Notes under the pieces: generated by a model
Database searches by the model: none
What the model was told of the DNA's origin: nothing
Seen by the model: the letters and a program-made list of their open reading frames with translations, nothing else
NCBI GenBank assembly: GCA_012517865.1
Contig: JAAYUC010000040.1
Location: 1-64,000 of the forward strand
DNA length: 64,000 bases
From: Chloroflexota bacterium
GTDB taxonomy: Bacteria > Chloroflexota > Anaerolineae > Anaerolineales > Anaerolineaceae
Reading direction: 5' to 3'
Position numbers and translations under genes: made by a program
In this document: piece after piece, positions 25,766 to 34,355 of the stretch
Position numbering within the stretch: the stretch's first letter is position 1
Layout of the letters: the number at the start of each line of letters is the position of its first letter

Positions 25766-27208
25766 ATGAACAGGTTTGCCAAGATTGTCGCTACCCTTGG
25801 TCCGAGCAGCTCGGATGAAGCCACACTGCGGGAATTGATTGCCGCCGGTATGGACGTCGCCCGTCTGAATTTTTCTCATGGAACCCATGAAGACCACGCG
25901 GAAAAAGTAAAGCTGCTACGAAAGCTATCCGACGAACTTGGCAAACCTATCTCCATCCTGATGGATTTGCAGGGTCCAAAACTGCGCATTGGAAAACTGG
26001 ATAAGGACTTTATCGCGCTTAAGTCCAATCAAATTGTGGCCCTGAGCTCTTCCGAGAACCCGGAAAATGTGCGCGAAGGAACCATATTCATTCCATTTGA
26101 CGTCCCCAAACTGCATGAGGCACTGGTTCCCGGCAACCACATCCTGATGGATGATGGGCAATTGGAGTTTGAAGTCACCGAGCTGGACGGCGAAAACATT
26201 TATGCCAGGGTGATTTTGGGCGGAAACCTGAAATCCCACAAAGGCGTGAACCTGCCGGGCTCCAAGCTCGACATTCCCTGCCTGACCCCTAAAGATTTGG
26301 AGGACCTGCAATTTGGTCTCGACATCGGCGTCGACCTTGTGGCCATTTCCTTCGTCAAGCAAGCCTCGGATATCGTCACGGTCCGTGAGACTATGCGCAG
26401 CATGACCAAAATGCGGCGCCTTCCCCCGATTATCGCCAAATTAGAACGTCCGGAAGCCGTCGCCAATCTGGAATCCATCATTGACGCGACAGACGGCGTG
26501 ATGGTCGCCCGCGGAGATTTGGGCGTGGAAATGTCGCCCGCGGTGGTACCATCCGCTCAAAAAGCCATCATCCGGGCCGCGAACCACAAAGGCAAGTTTG
26601 TGATCACTGCCACGCAGATGCTTGAATCCATGATTAACAATCCGCGCCCCACGCGCGCCGAAGCTGCGGACGTCGCGAACGCGATTTTTGACGGGACCGA
26701 CGCCGTCATGCTTTCCGCGGAATCCGCGGCCGGCAAGTATCCGGTCCAAAGCGTGCGCATGATGGAAGCCATCATCCGCGAATCGGAAAAGCACCTCAGC
26801 GAATGGGGACATCTCGACAGCGTGGTCAGTTCAGACCAACTGGATGAGGCGATTTCCATCGCGCGGGCAGCCAAAGACCTGACAGCTGACGCCAGAGTTT
26901 CCGCAATTGTGGTGTTTACCATCTCCGGGGCAAGCGCCATGTGGATGTCCAAAACAAAACCCTCCGTGCCCATCTATGCCTTCACGCCAGAAATTCGCAC
27001 GTACCAGTGGCTGGGCATAGCCTGGGGCGTCACCCCGCTGCTTGTCCCGCACGCCGACACGCTGGAGACGATGATTAAACATGTTGAGACAGCTATCACC
27101 TCCTCCACGCCGCTTTCCGCCGGCGACCAGGTTGTGGTCATTAGCGGCTTCCCGGTTGGAGAATTTGGCAAACCCAACCTCACCCTACTCTACACGCTGA
27201 GAGGATGA
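25766..27208 (+). CDS. pyk: Pyruvate kinase
   Basis: A 480-residue glycolytic enzyme making pyruvate and ATP from phosphoenolpyruvate. RFAKIVATLGPSS at the start, NFSHGTHEDH, MDLQGPKLRIGKL, IIAKLERPEAV (catalytic Lys), ARGDLGVE and ATQMLESMINNPRPTRAEAADVANA are all present. The usual SGETAxGKYP reads SAESAAGKYP here. It lacks the extra C-terminal PEP-utilizer domain of some Gram-positive enzymes. It lies 13 bases after rocD and ends at a strong terminator. Coexistence with PPDK allows PEP-pyruvate interconversion in both directions. Confidence 0.95.
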   Translation: MNRFAKIVATLGPSSSDEATLRELIAAGMDVARLNFSHGTHEDHAEKVKLLRKLSDELGKPISILMDLQGPKLRIGKLDKDFIALKSNQIVALSSSENPENVREGTIFIPFDVPKLHEALVPGNHILMDDGQLEFEVTELDGENIYARVILGGNLKSHKGVNLPGSKLDIPCLTPKDLEDLQFGLDIGVDLVAISFVKQASDIVTVRETMRSMTKMRRLPPIIAKLERPEAVANLESIIDATDGVMVARGDLGVEMSPAVVPSAQKAIIRAANHKGKFVITATQMLESMINNPRPTRAEAADVANAIFDGTDAVMLSAESAAGKYPVQSVRMMEAIIRESEKHLSEWGHLDSVVSSDQLDEAISIARAAKDLTADARVSAIVVFTISGASAMWMSKTKPSVPIYAFTPEIRTYQWLGIAWGVTPLLVPHADTLETMIKHVETAITSSTPLSAGDQVVVISGFPVGEFGKPNLTLLYTLRG

Positions 27209-27262
27209 AACGCGTTCCATCAGGCAGGCAGCACACTATTCAAAAATCAACAAGCCATAACC

Positions 27263-27310
27263 GCGCCCCCAAAAGTTGGATAATCAATCCATCGGAGGAG
27301 GCGCTTTTTT
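27263..27310 (+). terminator. Terminator after pyk
   Basis: GCGCC/GGCGC outer stem with a nested TGGAT/ATCCA stem, then TTTTTT. It ends the argF-rocD-pyk unit. Confidence 0.7.
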
Positions 27311-27587
27311 GTTGTGGAAATCTTCAGCCAAAAATACCTTATCGGATTCCGCCAATCGCGTTTCAAACACCCGGATTATTCCAAAACAACCATTGCAATT
27401 CATTGATGAATATGTTAGACTATTAATATTGGTACATATTAATATGCTACTCATCTATATAAGCGGGAGTATATAATAAACCAAAGCGTGCCATCGGAAG
27501 GAAGCAGGAGGCCGCGGCGCACGCGCAGACAGTTTTTTTATCGCCAGGCGGCGGTTGGAGTAGAAACAGAGTTCAGGAGGCACTGTC
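27311..27587 (+). promoter_or_regulatory. Regulatory region upstream of the SIS gene
   Basis: No gene seen. It holds a 9-bp perfect inverted repeat TATTAATAT-6-ATATTAATA (27421-27444), a TATAAT (27472-27477), a GCGTGC/GCACGC stem (27486-27491 and 27519-27524) and a T7 run at 27533-27539. The T run lies 8 bases past the stem, too far for a standard terminator. The SIS gene then has a good CAGGAGGCAC ribosome site. CTATTAAT at 27420-27427 also occurs at the GntR promoter. Confidence 0.5.
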
Positions 27588-28583
27588 ATGTTGAAATTTG
27601 ATGAGGAAAAAATCGTAAAGAGCATTAATGGCGCGCTGGCGATGCGCCCGAAGATTGAAGCGGTCGCGGATGAGCTGTACGACAGGGGCTTTGACGCGCT
27701 TTTCTATATGGGCATCGGCGGCACCTATGCCTCGGGCATGCAGGTGGTGGATTCCGTGGAAGGACACAGCACCCTGCCCATTTATCTGCTGCACGCGGCC
27801 CGTTACGTAACCCACGGCAACAAACACGTCACAGATAAATCTGTGGTCGTGATTGCCTCCGACAGCGGAACAACCCAGGAAATGATTGAAGCCGTGGAAA
27901 AAGCCAGAAAAACGGGCGCGCTAATCGTCGGTTTTGTGGAATTCACGGACTCACCGCTGGCAAAACTCAGTAACCGACTCATCTCTTACCCGCATAATGA
28001 ACAGCTGAAACTCTTCATGTTCGCGCACCGCCTGATGCACAGGAACGGAGAGTTTGGCTCATACGAGAAATTCTATTCCGAGCTTGACGCGCACCTGGCG
28101 GCAGCTTTTGTGGACGTCTCCAAACGCGCAGATGCCTTCGCGCTCTCCTTCGCGCAAACCCACAAAGATGACCCAATGCATTATTACGTCGCGGCTGGCA
28201 ATCAGTATGGCGCGATTTACTCTTACGCGATGTGTTATGTTGAAGAACAGCACTGGCTGCGATCCAAGTCCATCCACGCCTCGGAATTTTTCCACGGCAC
28301 GCTGGAAGTTATCGACCGCGATACCAATGTCACCGTTTTTGTGGGCGAAGATGAAGAACGCCCCCTGGCCGAACGCGTGGCGCGTTTCTTACCGCGGATT
28401 TGTGCCCGTTACACTATCATCGATACCAAGGATTACCCCCTGGAGGGCATCAGCCCCGAATTTCGCGGCCTGATTTCGTATCAGGTGAGCCATGCCATCA
28501 CGGAACGCATAGACGCGCATATCGAAAAACTGAACTGCCATCCGATGGACATCCGCCGGTACTATCGGCGCCTGGACTACTAA
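27588..28583 (+). CDS. SIS-domain sugar-phosphate isomerase or deglycase, FrlB-like
   Basis: A 331-residue protein with two SIS domains. The first holds YMGIGGTYASGMQ near residues 44-56 and ASDSGTTQEMIEAV near 90-103. The second includes HASEFFHGTLEVIDRDT, the segment that resembles fructoselysine-6-phosphate deglycase FrlB and related enzymes acting on amino-sugar phosphates. No kinase or transporter gene for such substrates is adjacent, so the substrate remains open. It is transcribed alone, between two terminators. Confidence 0.75.
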   Translation: MLKFDEEKIVKSINGALAMRPKIEAVADELYDRGFDALFYMGIGGTYASGMQVVDSVEGHSTLPIYLLHAARYVTHGNKHVTDKSVVVIASDSGTTQEMIEAVEKARKTGALIVGFVEFTDSPLAKLSNRLISYPHNEQLKLFMFAHRLMHRNGEFGSYEKFYSELDAHLAAAFVDVSKRADAFALSFAQTHKDDPMHYYVAAGNQYGAIYSYAMCYVEEQHWLRSKSIHASEFFHGTLEVIDRDTNVTVFVGEDEERPLAERVARFLPRICARYTIIDTKDYPLEGISPEFRGLISYQVSHAITERIDAHIEKLNCHPMDIRRYYRRLDY

Positions 28584-28635
28584 ACTCTTATTGTTCTCGG
28601 AAGTATTATGCGCGAGGCCATCTATAAAGCGTAAA

Positions 28636-28668
28636 GCGCGGGCTGGTTGCTAACCAGCCCGCGCTTTT
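28636..28668. terminator. Very strong bidirectional terminator
   Basis: Perfect 13-bp stem GCGCGGGCTGGTT / AACCAGCCCGCGC with a 3-base loop, between convergent SIS and korB genes. T-rich tails lie on both sides. Confidence 0.85.
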
Positions 28669-28717
28669 GTATTCTTTACAGACGGGCCATGTTTTGTCAG
28701 ACGCGCGAACCAATCTG

Positions 28718-29761
28718 CTATTGATAGGCAAAGTTAATGCGCTCAAGCGCTTCAGGCGCCGGCCGCAGTCTGTCCGGGGTCAGGCGATTGAGCGGTTCTT
28801 CCACAAAGTCGAATTCATCAAAAATATTCGTTTCGGCGTTCTCAATGTAAATCAGACCGGTGGCGAAGTAGTGGTTCTTATAAGACTCCGTCAGCAAATC
28901 GAGAGCCGCGTGCTTGTCTGTGGGGTCATAATCCCGGTCAATCTTCTTTAGGAGGATGCTGGAACCATCGTGCAGCCGCACTTCGCGCGTTTCCCCTTCC
29001 TGAAAATCCTGAATGTGGATGGCCTGTGCCCGGGGAACATAGGTGATATCCTGAATTGGCGCCTCATTTTCCCTTCCCCAGGTATAGGACTGCAGGGCAT
29101 CGTCGCGGTTGTTAAAGGTAACGCAGGGACTGATGACATCAATGACCGCGATGCCGTTGTGCACGATGGCCGCTTTCAGGAGTTCTTTCATCTGCTTGAT
29201 ATCACCGGAGAAGGCTCTGGCGACAAATTTGGCGCCGCTGATAAGGGCTTCCATGCACAAGTCGAGCGGCGGCAGGAAATTTTTCCCCTGATGTTTCAGT
29301 TCCAACCCCAAATCTGAAGTGGCGGAAAACTGACCTTTGGTAAGGCCGTACACCCCATTGTTTTCGATGATGTAGACCATGGGAACATTTCTTCGGATGA
29401 TATGTTTGAAATGTCCCAATCCAATGCTGGCAGTATCGCCGTCACCGGATGTACCCATCGCCTTGACGCGCCGGTCCGCGAAACATGCCCCGGAAACAAG
29501 CGTGGGCATGCGTCCGTGCAGCCCATTAAAACCGAATGAACGCGATAAGTAGTAATTCAGGCTCTTGCTGGAACACCCGATGCCGCTGAACTTCGCAATC
29601 ATTTCGGGTACGATGCCCAGTTCGTAGACAGCCTGCTGAATCTGGTTGGAGACGGTATTATGACCGCAGCCCGGACACAGTGTGGAAGGTTTACCGCGGT
29701 AATCAATAGGCGAAAGCCCTACAAAGTTTCGTTCCAGCTTCGTGCTTTGGACATTATCCAT
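28718..29761 (-). CDS. korB: 2-oxoacid:ferredoxin oxidoreductase, beta subunit
   Basis: A 347-residue thiamine diphosphate subunit. Fe-S cysteines appear in LCPGCGH (C29, C32) and in GIGCSS. The ThDP motif is GTSGDGDTASIG followed by IIENNGVYGLTKGQ. With KorA it oxidatively decarboxylates a 2-oxoacid to the acyl-CoA and reduces ferredoxin. It overlaps korA by 8 bases. The sequence best fits the two-subunit 2-oxoglutarate or general 2-oxoacid type, and pyruvate cannot be excluded. No delta ferredoxin subunit is adjacent. Confidence 0.92.
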   Translation of the reverse strand: MDNVQSTKLERNFVGLSPIDYRGKPSTLCPGCGHNTVSNQIQQAVYELGIVPEMIAKFSGIGCSSKSLNYYLSRSFGFNGLHGRMPTLVSGACFADRRVKAMGTSGDGDTASIGLGHFKHIIRRNVPMVYIIENNGVYGLTKGQFSATSDLGLELKHQGKNFLPPLDLCMEALISGAKFVARAFSGDIKQMKELLKAAIVHNGIAVIDVISPCVTFNNRDDALQSYTWGRENEAPIQDITYVPRAQAIHIQDFQEGETREVRLHDGSSILLKKIDRDYDPTDKHAALDLLTESYKNHYFATGLIYIENAETNIFDEFDFVEEPLNRLTPDRLRPAPEALERINFAYQ

Positions 29762-31586
29762 TTTGCTGCTCCTTGGCGAGAATTTGCTGCTTTACCCAGA
29801 TGGCTGTCATCGGCAGGCCGTCAACTTCAGAAACCGAAATCAGTTTGGGAGAATAATCGTGCAATTCTTGAATCAAGATTCCATACAGCTGCCCGTCCCG
29901 ATTCAGCTCCAAAACATACACGCGCTCGTGGCTTTCCAGGAATTCCTGCACCTCACAGCACGCTGGAAGCGCCCGGATGCGCAGGTAATCCACCGGAAGT
30001 CCGGCTTCTTCCAATTGGTCCTGCCCTTCAATGATGGCCGGGTCGGTGGAGCCCATCGCGATAATGCCGATGCGGGCATTTGGTTTTTTCCGGACAACCG
30101 GAACAGGCAGGAATTCACATGAACTTTGCAGTTTCCGCTTTATCCGCTGAATCATCGCCGCCCAGTTCTGGGGGTCCTCGCTGTAGTTGCCATACTCATC
30201 ATGTCCGGTCCCGCGGGTGAAGTACGGGGCGGCAGGGTTTTGGTTCCCCATCACGGTGCGCCAGGGTATGCCGTCCCCCTCGATATCTTTGTATCTGCCC
30301 CAGGTGCCTTCAAAGCGAGCCATGTCTTCTTCCCATAGAATCCTTCCGCGGTCCATGGGGAGCTGCGGGTATTCGAATTTCCGGGTAATCCACTGGTTCA
30401 TGCCCAGGTCCAGGTCGCTCATCACAAAAACAGGGGTCTGGTAATGTTCGGCCAGGTCAAAGGCTTTCCAGCCAAACTCAAAGCATTCGTTCACGCTGCC
30501 GGGGATCAGGATAATGTGGTTAATATCGCCGTGCCCCAGGCGATATACCATAGCCAGGTCTCCCTGAGCGGTGCGCGTCGGCAGGCCGGTACTGGGGCCC
30601 ACACGCTGCACATCCCAGATTACAACCGGAGTTTCGGTAAAGTACGCCAGGCCCACATTTTCTGTCATCAGGCTCAGGCCGGGGCCGGAAGTCGCGGTCA
30701 TCGCGCGCAGCCCGGCCCAGCCCGCTCCGATAGCGGAACCTGCCGCGGCCAATTCGTCCTCAACCTGCAGGATGATACAGGTGTTCTTGCCGGTCACAGG
30801 ATCTTTCCGCAGTTTCGGATTTTGCGCGAGCATAGACTCCACCAGGCTTGAAGCCGGCGTGATTGGATACCACGCGCAAAATTGCACGCCGCCAAAGAGG
30901 GAGCCCAGCGCCGCAGCGTTATTTCCGTCAGTAAGGATGTAATCGGAAAGCGGGGGCAGCGCGCGTACGGAATAGCGGTCCTGTTTGGTCAGATTGGCAG
31001 CCGCCCATTCGTACCCCGACCGGATGATATTCCGATTGGATTCCAGCGCTGTCTGTCTGCTGCCAAAGTGTTTGCCAAGCGCGTACTCAATATTTTCCAT
31101 CGGAATGCCCAGTACCTGACCAACAATGCCGACATAGGCCATGTTTTCCATGTATTCACGCAGGTTCCGCGGAACTTCCGCCTGCCTGACCAACTGGCGA
31201 ATAGGCATCGGATAATAAATCAGGTCAGGATTGGCGTCCGCCGGCTTCTGCAGGTGGTCAGCATAAAAAACCACGCCACCTTTTGGCAGATAGGTCAGGT
31301 CCTTGGCAAAAGTGTCCGCGTTCATCGCGACAATAATGTCATCATACGGCACCCGACCGAGATAGCCCTTTTCCGAAGCCCGAATCACAAACCAGGTCGG
31401 AAGCCCTTTGATGTTTGATGGGAAGATATTCTTCCCCGAGGTCGGAATCCCCATGTTAAACAGCGCGCGGTACAAAATGGTGTTCGCTGTCGCGCTTCCG
31501 GACCCGTTAACCGTGCAAATCGTCATGCAAAAATCATTCACACGCGAGCTTTGTCCAGTCTGTTCGTTTTCATTTGGATAATCCAT
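29754..31586 (-). CDS. korA: 2-oxoacid:ferredoxin oxidoreductase, fused gamma-alpha subunit
   Basis: A 610-residue protein with the gamma domain first (GSGSATANTILYRALFNMG near the N-terminus) and the alpha domain from about residue 215 (GNNAAALGSLFGGVQFCAWYPITPASS). The YPITPSS-like motif and GLSLMTENVGLAYFTETPVVIWDVQR are typical. I chose the ATG at 31586, after AAGGAG about 11 bases upstream; a TTG 11 codons earlier is possible. It follows the GntR regulator by 25 bases and is likely under its control. Confidence 0.9.
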   Translation of the reverse strand: MDYPNENEQTGQSSRVNDFCMTICTVNGSGSATANTILYRALFNMGIPTSGKNIFPSNIKGLPTWFVIRASEKGYLGRVPYDDIIVAMNADTFAKDLTYLPKGGVVFYADHLQKPADANPDLIYYPMPIRQLVRQAEVPRNLREYMENMAYVGIVGQVLGIPMENIEYALGKHFGSRQTALESNRNIIRSGYEWAAANLTKQDRYSVRALPPLSDYILTDGNNAAALGSLFGGVQFCAWYPITPASSLVESMLAQNPKLRKDPVTGKNTCIILQVEDELAAAGSAIGAGWAGLRAMTATSGPGLSLMTENVGLAYFTETPVVIWDVQRVGPSTGLPTRTAQGDLAMVYRLGHGDINHIILIPGSVNECFEFGWKAFDLAEHYQTPVFVMSDLDLGMNQWITRKFEYPQLPMDRGRILWEEDMARFEGTWGRYKDIEGDGIPWRTVMGNQNPAAPYFTRGTGHDEYGNYSEDPQNWAAMIQRIKRKLQSSCEFLPVPVVRKKPNARIGIIAMGSTDPAIIEGQDQLEEAGLPVDYLRIRALPACCEVQEFLESHERVYVLELNRDGQLYGILIQELHDYSPKLISVSEVDGLPMTAIWVKQQILAKEQQNG

Positions 31587-31611
31587 CTCTGTGCTGCTCT
31601 CCTTATAATGC

Positions 31612-32289
31612 TTATTCAAAGCGCTGAGATAACTCTGTCTTTTTTCGCTGCTTTACCAAATCCATGTGTTCCACCAGCCAGCGGTAACCGAGATCATAAT
31701 CCCGCGCGGCTATGGCGTCGGTAATACGTTGGTGATAATTCCAGACATTTTCCAGGTAGAAGCGGTCGGCCTGCAGATTGCGTTCAGCCTCTTCATTGAA
31801 TTTCCAGAATGTTTCCAAAACGCTTTTGGCGACGGGGTTTTCCAGGTGAGAGAATATTGTCATGTGGAATTCCTGATGCTCTTTGCCAGGAATTTGGGGA
31901 GGCTCTTTGGAGATCCGCTCCAGCGCCCTGCTGACAATTCGCTGTAAGGCGTCTCGGTTCTGGCTGGTGAGCAGCGGCACGGCTTCATACCAATAGCTGA
32001 TTTCAATATGCTTGCGCAAGTCCCGGAAGGCATCCGCCAGGCCCGGCTGAATTTTTGAGCCATACCTCAGCCCTGTTTCCAATAATTGGTCAAAGCTGAA
32101 TTCCCGCTTTTGGATGCCGACTTTGGTTTTCACATCCACAAACCCCAGCGTCCGCGCCACCTCCAGCTGTTCGCGTACGCTGGCAACACTAATCCCCAGG
32201 ACATGGCTGAGTTCAGCGATGCTGGGGATTGGCGCCTGCGCGCGGTGCGCTTCAGCGAGGTAATCGAGCAAACTGCTCTTGTTATTCAT
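31612..32289 (-). CDS. GntR-family regulator, FadR/FCD subfamily
   Basis: A 225-residue repressor-type protein. The N-terminal winged helix has IPSIAELSHVLGISVASVREQLEVARTLGFVDV (about 21-53). The C-terminal FCD domain (about 75-215) includes EFHMTIFSHLENP and VWNYHQRITDAIAARDYDLGYRWLVEHMD, with His residues that often bind metal and a small carboxylate. It is the first gene of the operon with korA and korB, so its ligand may be a 2-oxoacid or product. Matching half-sites flank its promoter, suggesting autoregulation. Confidence 0.88.
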   Translation of the reverse strand: MNNKSSLLDYLAEAHRAQAPIPSIAELSHVLGISVASVREQLEVARTLGFVDVKTKVGIQKREFSFDQLLETGLRYGSKIQPGLADAFRDLRKHIEISYWYEAVPLLTSQNRDALQRIVSRALERISKEPPQIPGKEHQEFHMTIFSHLENPVAKSVLETFWKFNEEAERNLQADRFYLENVWNYHQRITDAIAARDYDLGYRWLVEHMDLVKQRKKTELSQRFE

Positions 32290-32310
32290 CAGTGCTTCTT
32301 TTATTTATAT

Positions 32311-32319
32311 GATTAATAG
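32311..32319 (-). promoter_or_regulatory. Half-site in the GntR leader (minus-strand CTATTAATC)
   Basis: GATTAATAG on the plus strand, downstream of the promoter. It is the exact reverse complement of the sequence at 32375-32383. Candidate operator for the GntR protein. Confidence 0.35.
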
Positions 32320-32333
32320 TATTTCTACGGCTC

Positions 32334-32363
32334 ATTATAGCCTCTTTTTCAGGTATCCGTCAA
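32334..32363 (-). promoter_or_regulatory. Promoter of the GntR-korA-korB operon
   Basis: Minus-strand TTGACG (32358-32363), 18-base spacer, TATAAT (32334-32339). The leader is about 38-40 bases. Confidence 0.7.
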
Positions 32364-32374
32364 GATCAATAGGG

Positions 32375-32383
32375 CTATTAATC
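32375..32383 (+). promoter_or_regulatory. Half-site upstream of the GntR promoter (CTATTAATC)
   Basis: It lies 12 bases upstream of the -35 box and pairs as an inverted repeat with 32311-32319. The same CTATTAAT occurs at 27420-27427 before the SIS gene. Confidence 0.35.
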
Positions 32384-32597
32384 TGATTATTTCGCATATT
32401 TCGGCCCTGTTAGATAATTATCCACGTAAGGGGGCCCTTTCCGGCGCGCAGCCGCGCTGAACCTTCATCGCACCGAAACGATCTTCCCACCAAACGCGTA
32501 TTTTGCGCGTGAGGCTGTCCAAATGCGTATTTTCGGTCGTTACACCTGCTCATGCGGTACAATAACCAGGAATTTATTATCGGATTCATATTAATCC
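32384..32597 (+). promoter_or_regulatory. Upstream region of the ABC exporter genes with a 13-base direct repeat
   Basis: AAACGCGTATTTT (32492-32504) and AAATGCGTATTTT (32521-32533) differ at one base and are spaced 29 bases apart. TACAAT (32558-32563) is a possible -10 box. The repeats could bind a regulator of the exporter. No small ORF here looks real. Confidence 0.4.
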
Positions 32598-34352
32598 ATG
32601 GGTATCAGCGAATTTTCAATCCCTTTTCGTTACAGAACGAACAAGGCAAATCCGTTTGTCTGGCTTCTTTCGCATACCCTCCATCATTGGGCGGTATTTC
32701 TTGCCGCGCTGATTGGCGCGGTTGGCAACGCCGCGCTGGCATCCGTACCGGCTGTGCAATTTGGCATTGTTTTCACCAACCTGACCAGCGGTTCACCGGA
32801 TAAAAATGTTTTTATTCGCGCCGCGCTAATCATCACCTACACGCAAGTCCTACGCGGGCTCTTTCAGCTGATGCGCAATTTTGGCTTTGAGGCGACCGCG
32901 CAAAAAATTGAACGCGACGTGCGCGACGAATTCTATATCAACCTGCTTGGTAAAAGCATGACCTTCCACACCCTGCAATCGGTAGGGGATTTGATGGCCC
33001 GCGCCACCAACGATATCCGCGAGGTCAATTTCCTCTTTAGTCCGGGCATCAATATGGTCTTCGGCTCTATCAATTTCCTTTTTATTCCGATGGTTATCGG
33101 TTGGGGGATAAATCCAGCCCTGCTGCTTACCCCACTCCTGTTCCTCATCACCTATTTTCTTTCCATCCTGGTCTACCTGAAAAAGCTAAAACCCATTACC
33201 ACCAAAGTGCGCAGCAGTTTTGGGATGATGAACAGCCGCCTGGCTGAAGCGATCGATGGTGTGGAAACCGTCAAAGCCGCCGCCCAGGAAGAAAATGAAA
33301 TCGCGCTTTTTCAACGCAACGTCGGTGCTTACCGCAACGCATCCGTGGAACAAGGAGATATGGAAGCACGCTTTTTGCCGCTGCTGCTGCTCGCCATGGC
33401 AATGGGCTTCGGGCTGCTCCACGCGCTGGTCCTCTTCCAAAAAGGCACGATCGCGTTGGGGGATGTGATTAAGTATTTCAGTGCTCTTTCGCTGCTAGGC
33501 TTCCCCACTAACACTTCCATCCATTCTTATTCACAAATTTCTCTTGGAATTGCCAGCGCGAGGCGTCTGCTTTCCATCATGAATGCCGAGAACGACCTGG
33601 ATAAAAACGACAGCGGCCGTGCCGATCCGCTGCGCGGCGACGTTTCCTTCTCGGACGTCAGTTTTTCTTACGATGCCCACAGTACCGCGTTGCAGCATAT
33701 CAGTTTTAAGGTGCAGGCCGGCCAGACTGTCGCGATTGTCGGGCAGACCGGTTCCGGGAAGACCACACTGGTGCGCTTAATCAACCGCACTTACGACCCG
33801 GATTCAGGCTCCGTGCAAATAGACGGCATTGATTTGCGCAGTTGGAAGCTGGATGCGCTGCGCAGCCAGATTTCAATCATCGAACAAGACATCTTCCTTT
33901 TCTCCAAGTCCATTTTTGAGAATATTGCTTTTAGTAAACCAACAGCCAGCCGGGAGGAGGTAGAAGCGGCGGCAAAAAAGGCCCAGGCACACGCGTTCAT
34001 CACCGCCCTGCCCCAAGGCTACGACACCATTATCGGAGAGCGCGGCGTGACGCTCTCAGGCGGGCAAAGGCAGCGCATCGCTCTGGCGCGCGCGTTTCTC
34101 ACTGACCCAAAAATTCTGATTCTGGACGATTCCACCAGCGCGATAGACAGTCAGACTGAAGATGAAATTCAACGCGCGATTAAGGCAGCCTCTGAAGGGC
34201 GCACCACTTTCATCATTACGCACCGCTTATCCCAAATTCGCTGGGCTGATCTCATCATCGTGATGCGCCGCGGCACCATCGCGGATTTTGGTACGCATGC
34301 CGAACTGATGCGGAAGTCCCCTTCTTACCGCAATATTTTTACCGAGGCATAA
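32598..34352 (+). CDS. ABC exporter half-transporter, degenerate-site partner
   Basis: A 584-residue fusion of a six-helix membrane domain (about 1-310) and an ATPase domain. Walker A is GQTGSGKTT near 381-389 and the signature is a canonical LSGGQRQR near 483-490. Walker B reads ILILDDSTSAID, with Asp in place of the catalytic Glu. Together with the next gene this predicts a heterodimer of the BmrCD or TM287/288 type with one inactive ATP site. Substrates of such exporters range from drugs to lipids. The ATG lacks a ribosome site, so the exact start is uncertain. Confidence 0.9.
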   Translation: MGISEFSIPFRYRTNKANPFVWLLSHTLHHWAVFLAALIGAVGNAALASVPAVQFGIVFTNLTSGSPDKNVFIRAALIITYTQVLRGLFQLMRNFGFEATAQKIERDVRDEFYINLLGKSMTFHTLQSVGDLMARATNDIREVNFLFSPGINMVFGSINFLFIPMVIGWGINPALLLTPLLFLITYFLSILVYLKKLKPITTKVRSSFGMMNSRLAEAIDGVETVKAAAQEENEIALFQRNVGAYRNASVEQGDMEARFLPLLLLAMAMGFGLLHALVLFQKGTIALGDVIKYFSALSLLGFPTNTSIHSYSQISLGIASARRLLSIMNAENDLDKNDSGRADPLRGDVSFSDVSFSYDAHSTALQHISFKVQAGQTVAIVGQTGSGKTTLVRLINRTYDPDSGSVQIDGIDLRSWKLDALRSQISIIEQDIFLFSKSIFENIAFSKPTASREEVEAAAKKAQAHAFITALPQGYDTIIGERGVTLSGGQRQRIALARAFLTDPKILILDDSTSAIDSQTEDEIQRAIKAASEGRTTFIITHRLSQIRWADLIIVMRRGTIADFGTHAELMRKSPSYRNIFTEA

Positions 34353-34355
34353 ACT

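Noticed and set aside
27205-27476. Small plus-strand frames after pyk (73 and 66 codons)
   Set aside because: They cross the pyk terminator, lack ribosome sites and show no family features.
27485-27540. Possible terminator-type riboswitch before the SIS gene
   Set aside because: The stem is 8 bases from the T run and no known aptamer core is visible, so it is only noted as leader structure.
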